This document shows, piece by piece, positions 49,901-58,900 of a stretch of DNA of 64,000 nt. Position 1 is the stretch's first letter; every line of letters begins with the position of its first letter. The DNA is from Emydura subglobosa (Eukaryota; Chordata; Testudines; Chelidae). The DNA lies in NCBI GenBank assembly GCA_007922225.1, contig ML679962.1, positions 29,991,563 through 30,055,562 of the forward strand, written 5' to 3'. The translations under genes were made by a program, and so were the position numbers. The notes beneath the pieces were generated by a model. It was given only the letters and a program-made list of their open reading frames with translations. It did no database searches and was not told the DNA's origin.

Positions 49901-52900
49901 ATGGCCGTGTCCCAGGCTAAAGGCCTGAAATCTGAGTGGGATTCCCTCAAGCAGGCCATGAAGAGGTCAGAGATGCAGTTACCACAGGAACTGTGCACCT
50001 TGTGCACGTGACAGGAACTGCCACATTCACTGACTTCAGTGGCTTGTTACATTAACACACATGCTTCAAGACTAGAATGACAAAGCTGTGCCCACTCCAT
50101 GCTAGCAGGACAATGGTATGTTGTGTAATCTTAGCACCTGCAAGCCCAGGACCCCACTGTGCCAGGTGCTGCACAAACACAGAACATAGACAGTCCCTGC
50201 CCAAAGCACTTGCAATGTACACAGCAGTAGATGCCGTTTTTCAAAACTCTTCTAAATTTTTATTTTATTTTTTTATATCAGCTTCTGTAGCACAGGATGG
50301 ACGCATGGTCAAGGCCCTGGGTTGGGACTCAGGAAATCTAGATTTGGTTCCCAGCCCTTCCACTGATTCCTTTGTGACCTTGGGCAGTTCTCTTAATGGG
50401 TTTGTGCCTTAGTTTCCCCATTAATAATCTCCTACTGCCTCACACATTTACAGCTTGCAGAAAGACAACCACTAACTTTCCTTTGATGTGTAAACCCGAA
50501 CAACTATTCTGTTTCATTTTTCTCCTATGTGTTTCTGATCATCCCTGACATAGGAAATCTCTATTGAAATAATGCAGTTCTAACTAGCTGTGGGGAGACG
50601 TTTCCCCCACTCTCTGCCTTTTCAGACGCCCTTGCTGATTAGATACTGGGACACCCTGGAGCGTCTGCTCAGGACCCATTTGAGGAATCTCACTTGGTTT
50701 CATATAGAAGTGAAAGTTTCACCATCTGCAATTTCTCCAGCTCAGTTCTAGCCAAACGTCAGCTGAAATGTAGATGGGTCAGTTGAGTAACAGCTTGAAA
50801 TAAACTGCAGGAAATAAAAGAGCTCCAGAAGCAAACACACTCACTAGCTAAAGTCAACCTAACCTAACACTTTGGCCAGGATAGCTTTCGTGATGGATGC
50901 TGGGCAGATCCAGGTGGAAACAGAGTCATGTAACGTCTACGGAGTGTTAACTAAATTTCTGAGCTTTAAGAATAACTGCAGCAGAATAAAGAGATTAAAC
51001 TTTGTAACGGGGGTGGGGAGGCATGTCAAAACGATCAGAATTAAGAATGGCGAGCCAGGTCCTTTACTCCATGGTGGTGGTGCAAAGAAGTGGGAAAGCT
51101 AGCATAACTGGCCATCTAGGGGTTCCCCAGGATGAGGGAAACTTTCCCCCTGGAAAGTGCAGGAAGCAGCCTTGCTGGCCTGTCCCCCTCAGTGGAGAGG
51201 GTAGGGTGGCAGGGTGTGGCCTAGACTCTGGTAAGACTTGGAAGTCCATATTGAGTTCCTGCAGCCATAGCCCCAGAGGCTGCTCTAAGATATATTGGGG
51301 TCAGGGCTAGAACAGAACCGGTGGAAGATCAGGAAGCAAGAAGGGCTCATTGCCCCTGCTCAGTTATACTCTTCTCTAGTCAAGATAAAGGAGGAACAGA
51401 AAGACAGAAGAGAAATAGACCATAAGAGAGCTGCTAATCCAGTACCCCAGCAAAGCCAACCACTGCACGGAGGGGAACAGTTCAGCTGGATTTACCTGTC
51501 AGTGAGAAGACAGATACAGGCAGAGAGAACAAAGGGGAAAGTCAGCAAGTTTTCCAAATTAGAAAAAGGCATGGTGTGAAGCTCTGGCCCCATTGAAGTC
51601 AGTGGCCAAACTCCCATTAACTTCAGCGGGGCTAGGATTTCACCCCATAAATCCATGAGATTTTGGCCATGTGGCGACGGGGAGGTGTTTGAAAGTGAGG
51701 CGCAGCCTGCTAGCTTCATATCCACATGTGGCAGGGAGCGGCTAGTTGCAGGTTAGGGTTTGCGCTTAGCAGACTGGCCCTAGTGTTCAGCTGACAGTTT
51801 GTTCTGTACTTCCCATCTGGCTTTCAGATACAGTGCAGGACTGTGAGTAGCAATCACACTGTAGATAAGAACTGGGATCTAGCCAGCTACCTATCTCAAC
51901 ATGCCTTTAACATGTGGCCGTTGCATGCCGGCTCTGGATTCAGTCCCAAGCGAGAGAAGCCATTTGATTCAAGATGCCTCACTGAGAAAGCTAAGCAAGC
52001 TGAGGGTTAGACTTCATTTCAACCCAGTGCATTTTTTTAAAAAAGTGTTCTTATCTGATCAGTGTCATTTCTTATCACAACTGGCGTCTCTCGAATTTCC
52101 ATGTCTAGCTTCCACATGCTTTTCCTGCTGAGAAATCGCCCACCCAGCAAAGGTTCTTGGTGGAAGAGTAGCAGTGTTCCAGAAGCTAGATGGGCATCTA
52201 CCACCAAATCCCTTTAGTGAGTTCTGCCCTTTGGAGGCTCCCTTAGAACGGAGCCTGGCAGATCTGCCAAGGTACTGCAGATACTCGGGCAGCCCTCCCT
52301 CTAAAGCGCCATTTCCGTTCTCCAGCGCGTCCTGTGCTCTGAGCTTTTTGTGGCTGAGTAGATGCTGAAATCCCTTTCTGTCCTCACTCCAGTTTGATAA
52401 CATAGAACTTGCTCAACCCTATGTGTAGAGAGAACCTCCGATAACAGAGAAGAAAACAAAACACCCCCCCCCCCCACACACACACACTTCTGGCTCTAAT
52501 GAGCAAGATGGCTCTGTTCTGAAGAAAGCCTTTTTCTGGGAAAGCATGCAATTAGGTTATTCCTTGTATTCCATTTCCAGTATTGCCTTGACAACTGCAA
52601 GTATGTTCCTTAACACTTCTCACAACCCTGTGTGTCTGTTATAAGAGACCATCAGTGGAAGGGAGGGGAGAACTCTCCCCCGAATTGTAGTACAATAGGT
52701 CTAGGAAACACAATAGGTCCACGTCTAGGAGATAAGGTGGCAGATTGGGTTGTGGTCAGTTTAATCTGAAAGTTTTGCATTGGGATTGTATTCTGACAAG
52801 CAAATCTGTAGGCTATCTAGACACCTTTTCTCAGCTAGCCTGTTGTGGATCATTGTATCTTACTGATTAAGTCACACCAATCTCTACGTACAATTTCTCT

Positions 52901-55900
52901 GTGTGAGCAATGACAAGGCAGCCGTGAATCTATGTTTCCCAGCGGGCACTGCAGGTAAATGTGCTAATGCTGTCTTTAAGGAAGAGAATTAAGGCTGCAG
53001 AGCTCTGGGGAAGTTGACCACGGGAGTGGGCCACGTGTGGACTCAGGGCCATTGATGAGGTTCTGCAAATAATAATAGACCTGCACAGTGCAGGCACTTC
53101 GCGCAGATGTTCAAAGGTTGAATGGTTGCATCATCTGCCTGGTGCAGTCACAGAAACCTTTTCAACAGGGCAGTCATGCTGACAGAATCATGCTGTTTAC
53201 ACAATGGTGGGATTTGTTTTTTCCCTTTAAAAATAGGGGACTTTGATTTATCCGACTTCTTTGACACAATACCGGAGACTACAACAAAACCAGGAAAGGC
53301 AGCTACTAAACCCTATCCAAAGAAGCCAGGTAATACTACACGCCCTGAGGCTCTGTGTAAGAATGCATACATATGATCCTACTGCCCAAGATTTCTCTCT
53401 GGGGATGAATGAAGGAAGCTGCTTTTCAGTGTAACCATGAGAAGCATTGCCTAGTGGTTGGAGCACAGGACTGGGAGCAAGGAGATCTGGCTCACACAAA
53501 CACTTATTGTGTGATCACTTAATCTATAAAACGCTGTCATTAGAGCCCTACCCAGTAAGGAGACTTCATTTTAATGTTCATAACATGCTTTTGTGCCATG
53601 ATTGAGTCCTTCCCGGCTATTAAAACACCCTTAGAAGAGAGACTTAGTAATGCACAGTATTAACTATTGTATAATCTTTTAAAATAAATATGGTGTTCCC
53701 TCTTCATTGTGCGGAAGATAATGGATATTCCAGCACTGAATGCAACTCACATTGGAATTCAATCTCTACTGCTAGAGCTGCTAGTGGTTGGGCTCATATA
53801 TTATAATCCTCCTCCTCCTCTGGGTGACAGAAGTGCACGGTATTGCTAAAGAGACCAACTAGAATGCTCCTCCGGAGTCTTGCCCCTTACTCCTTCCTAG
53901 AATTCATGGGATGAGCAATGGATGCACCAATAGTCCAGTGATACTCAGCAGTGTCCTCAGGTCTTGGCAATTACAGCCGTCCTGGATTGTGCTCTAGAGG
54001 AGAGACACGTGCCAGTGTGTTGTGCGTGGCTGGGCATTTGAACGTCGCTCCCCAGGACCCAGATTGCAGGGGGGGGGAGCATTTGCTGATTGCCAGGGAG
54101 CAAACACCAGAGCGCTAGAACTTTGGGAGCTCCTGGCTTCGTCACAGGGGTCCATGGCATGTACTAACGCTCCTTGGGAAGCTTGTCCGCAGTCTGATGT
54201 GCTGAAGCTACAAAGGCCTGGAAGGGTCTCTTATTGTTGCCCGGTGGACTTTTGTAACGTAACTTGGTTGTGGTCTTGTTCCTGCAGATGATATTAGCTT
54301 ATGGGACGTGCTCCATACCACCACAACCAGGCAGCCAAAAGCCACCAAGGCCACACCCAAAAAGAATCCAGGTAAGTGCTAGCTCTTGAGTGCGCAATCA
54401 AGAGGGACTAGAAGCTGCCAGTGCACACACCGGAGAAGTGGTGGAAGCTACGACCCCTCCCAGCACTCACCTTCCGCCTCACCTATCCCCAGCCCCTTTT
54501 ATTTTCATCCTATTTTTATTTTGTTCACTCAGTAGTGCTGGAAAGTAGGGGTCTGGCATATCCACCTTTACCCAATGGATAAACTGAGCTGGTTCTGACT
54601 GGGAGCCAAAGCAGCACTTCTCTGGGAACACCAGTAACTTTGGAAGAATTTTCTTTTTCATTTAAAAACAAAAGCAGCAGTTTATAGCCCTTGCAGCTGT
54701 GAAGAAAACATTCCCAACGTGAAGCAGTAAAGTCAATAGAGACGTGCCAGTGGAGTTGTACCTGATTGCGCCAGCAATTAATTTAGCTCCAAGCCTCTAG
54801 AAAGATAGTCTTGAAACATAACTATCTCGGAGCCTGTGTATTTCAGTGGGGGGTGTTGACTCTGAAACTGAACACCACCAATCAGTATTTCACAGCAGAT
54901 CGTTTTGCCAGGTGTTTGGGCAAGAGTTTTGGTGTTTATAAATCCTGCTTTGCTTTCAGAGAACAATCTTACTTCCCTGCCTGTGACAGAGTCAAGAAAT
55001 TCAAGCTAGCTCACTTACATTTCTGCAGTAATCATTTAATAAACATAGTAGGAAGCTATTCTCTGTTTAAACTTAAATTCTCAGGATACACTCCTGTGTG
55101 TTTTACTTTATCATTTTATCTTGTTTTTCCCATTATTGACTATTTCCCTCAGAAAAGAGGCATCTCAGAAAATACTTCCTTTTCCTTTAAAATCCCCCCC
55201 CCCCTTTATTTCCACACACTGAGCACATTGAATTGTCTATTTCATTTTGCCCTTTTCTGTCCTGCTTGATTTATACGATTTCCTGGCATTTGATCCACTA
55301 TGCAAGACAATTTCTGCTAGAAGAACATGACATTTATCACAACACCAGCATGAGAGCACAAAACCAAATGAATTGCAAATATCTCCCATGATATTGTAGG
55401 TTTAAACTTAAAAAAAAAAAAAAAGTCCGTTATTTCATCTTTCCCGTTCACACTGTCTGGCAGGGTCGAGGATTTTCTTTCTTAAGAAACTTTGTCAGAA
55501 CTAAGATCCATGAAGCACCTTGGAATGCTTGGTCCAAGATATTTAACCAGTATGTTATTTTATAGCAAAGGATTCTAAGGACTTTGACTTAGCCGACGCC
55601 CTAGATGATCAGAATGATGGGAAAGGCGGTGGGAAACCAAATGGAAAGCCTGGTGGAGGTATGTAGATTAACTTTCTTACTCTGCTCTAGATCCTGCAGC
55701 ATAAAGCTGTCTGCCCTTTTTCTTATGACTCGGAGGGGAATGCAAAATATAGTGGGAAAAAAACAGAATAGACCCCCTGAGATGGAGCCTCTCTTTCAGA
55801 TGATTACAGTGGAGCCTGTGCTGATTTACATCAGATGAAGGACCCTCCCCATCCCGCCCATCATGTCAATATGTAGTTTTCATTGTTCAGTGCATCCTTT

Positions 55901-58900
55901 CATTTAAGCAGATTGCTGCAAATGACACAGGCAGAGGAAATGGAGAGACAGACAAAGCTGCAAGAGCTGGAGATTGACTTTTTCAAAGCATTAGCTCTTC
56001 CTCCAGCCTCTCATGTAGATTTACTGCATTTCCCTTAAACATGGGAGGCCAAATTCTGCCCTGGGATATAGCATACGACTCCCTACACTCTGTAGAGTGG
56101 CATGTACCTACCTGAAGGCCAAACAGGACTCTGCTAAGTCAGGGTTTTCTCCACAGTGGAAGGATTCCATGAGCTTTGGATCAAGCCCATGAAGAGGGAT
56201 GAGGAGGGAACATCTGTTACTGCAGGGTTAATTAATGGGGGATAATATATTTTGTAGTAAAGGCCTTGCCTAGTGTCTCATTGGCTGTTTACATGTTTAT
56301 ATATTTGTCCCCCTTTTTTATTTCTCATTGTCCCTCTGACTCATGAGTTATCTGATAGCTTATTGGCTGAGCGGTACATGCTGTTGGGACTCTCGGTCAT
56401 TACCAAGACACAGAAATCCAGAGCAGTCCTATTTCTTAACCCAATATATAACATGGGCTGTGAGGCCTCTTTCCATTCCCAAAATATTACAGCTGGAGAC
56501 TCATTTGTCTGCAGTTATTGTTCCTTGAGCGTTGATCTAGAAAAGACTTGCACATCTTTTATTGATGCTGACAGATGCAGAGAATATTCTGCTATCCAAC
56601 TTGTGTAATTAATAGTCAAATATTACATTAGATTTTATTAGCTAGGTGACTTGCAAGTACTTTGATTTCAGGGTTTGTTTAAATACATTAAACTTTTTCA
56701 GGAAAATCTAAAGAGTCAGTGTGTCAGTACCAAGTATCAAAAGCTAACCTCTCTCATGATAATTTATACCTAATCTTAATCAGCACTGGTACAATTTACA
56801 TTTGGGCCTCCATTCAGTTTGTTAGTTTTGTTTTTAATCTTATTGCAAATCCTAAATCCATAAATGCTGTTTTCTGTGATCAGTTAATGAATAAAGAATC
56901 CTGTTCCAGGCTCGAAAGGTAAAGATAGCCCTTCAAGAGGTGGAAAACAGGGTAAGGAGTCTTGTACTGGCTCCCAGCAGTACCTCTTTCCTTTTATGAA
57001 TCTCAGCTTTCTGGCATTTGCTTTATTAAGCACTGGAAACTTCTCTTACTCTTCTATCTGCAAAATAATTTGGGAATGTTTTGGATATCTACACTAATTT
57101 TCCTATTAATTCAGAACTCTTGTATTTCTCCATTTCAATTTTGCATGTATTAAAACTTATTTTCTCAGTGATTTTCTCACAGATACTTGTGCTAGAAATG
57201 TGTTAATGCACAATCCTTCTACTGCTTTTTAAAATAACACTTAAAAAAAAATCAACTGCAGTAGCGTCCCACTTTTAAAAGATATGAGGCCAGATGCCCT
57301 TTTCTGCCAAGATCTGCTCAGTGCAACGGAGAGGTGCAGCCGGTTATGCTTTGCCTTGCACAATCCCATTGGTTAGAGCAGCCTAGGGGGTTGCTCTAAT
57401 CTAGGTCAGTTGACAATGTTTCCCAAGGGACTGGGCACCAGCTGAGTACCAGAGGAGCACAGCAGCATTCCACCAGGGCTGGAACAGGGATAGCGTAACA
57501 ACCTGCTGAAAGCTCTCTTTTGCCAAGGGAATGACTCTGGCCCTTCTTCCTTAAATAAATGCATGGAGCCTGGTTGAAGGTTTTTTGTTTTTTTCTTCTT
57601 TTATGCTGCCCTTGTGCATGAAGTGACCTCATGACCACTTAAAATAGGCCCCATACTTATTGTCATTAAACTCTGTCTGTTGAGCTACTTTTAAGCAAGA
57701 AAGGTTTAATAAAAATCAGCTCGAAGGAGGACGGAAATTAAGGCCTATTTGAGGGAGAAAAATGTTTCCTTAAACATTGTCACGCCTGTGGATTGCAGTT
57801 TGGATGAGTATGTGCCTAGTAGCTTGCATGTAACATTCTGAACTTTTTGAGGAAGCCACCTGTCTTCCAGTTCTACGTTGTGCCTTTCAGGAGCACGCAG
57901 GGCTGCGTTCGCAAGGGGGATTTAGGTGTTGCAATGCTAAGCGTTGCAGTGCCTATCTTTTAGGCACCCAGCCACCTAGTGGAATTCCCAAGCCTGAATT
58001 AAGTGCTCTGGCTTCCAGTAGAACTCACAGGCAAAGTTGGACACCTATAAAAAGGATTCACAGAAGCCAGTATGCAGAACAGGGAGCTGTCTAAGGTAGC
58101 CAATAGAAAATGCTGAGAAGAGGAGTGGGGCCTTAGCCCCATCCGTCCAGAGAGACAGTTAAATGCTTAGTGCTGAATTCAGCCACAAACCCTGCTCTGT
58201 CTAATTTGGAACAGGGATTTGAATCTAGGTGTCCCCTATTCCAGGGGAGTACTCTAACCACTGGGGTATAGAGTCACACGTTCTCCCTCTCTGGCACCGT
58301 GAATATTTAAATTTATGCACAATGGAACTTCAAACAAGAGAGATTGAGACACACTCTTCCCCTGGAATATGTCATAGCCTGGCGGTCAGGGCACTCGCTT
58401 TGGGACTTTTGGATGATGAGGCCTTTTCAGAGACGACTCACTTACAGTTGATTTTTGAGAGACTTTACACACCTCTCCTACGTAAATAATGCGGACCTGG
58501 TGTACCTGAAAGTGGGTTCCTCCTCGCGCCAGGGGAGATTTTTTCAGTAGGTAGCCCCGAGTTGCACAAGCCAGAAATGGTCTAGAGCCCATTTTGTACC
58601 AGCTGACATGAGCGCAATGAGTCCCCTGATCTCTAAAGGGAAAGCTTTCTGAAGAGCTAAGGGCCCGTCTCTTTTTCTAGGAGCTGAGCATCGGTCTTGC
58701 ACGCAAACAGCAGGTGCTCAAGACTCCTGGAAGGGCCGGAATCGAATGTCTGTTGAAGCCAGTGCTGATGACTTCAATGGGCTTTGGAGCAGCCCAAAAA
58801 TAAGGCCCTCGTGCTTAAGCTGGATAAAGCCAATGAAAGGCATCAGGGAGCAGATAGAAACGTTGCTGAACTAATCCTTTTGGAAGGCCAGCCTCCCCTT

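Larger units (their letters stand above)
49294..53236 (+). other. Intron B'-C
   Basis: A 3.9-kb intron. It begins with sequence shared with copy 1 and a degraded LTR (to about 50005), then a repeat fragment of the kind containing GTGCCAGGTGCTGCACAAACAC (50140-50225), a MIR-type SINE (50281-50450), a small palindromic repeat (51574-51647) and a C/CA tract at 52463. The rest (50.5-51.5 and 51.7-53.2 kb) shows no gene or repeat I can name. Confidence 0.7.
53330..56909 (+). other. Introns C-D, D-E and E-F (excluding the exons)
   Basis: Three short introns of 958, 1194 and 1251 bp. A MIR-type fragment lies at 53440-53560. A poly-C stretch interrupts AT-rich sequence near 55195. Otherwise I see nothing beyond splice signals. 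Confidence 0.65.

Noticed and set aside
58190..58290. A-box and B-box-like motifs suggesting a tRNA gene
   Set aside because: No cloverleaf or acceptor stem; it reads as a tRNA-derived SINE fragment.
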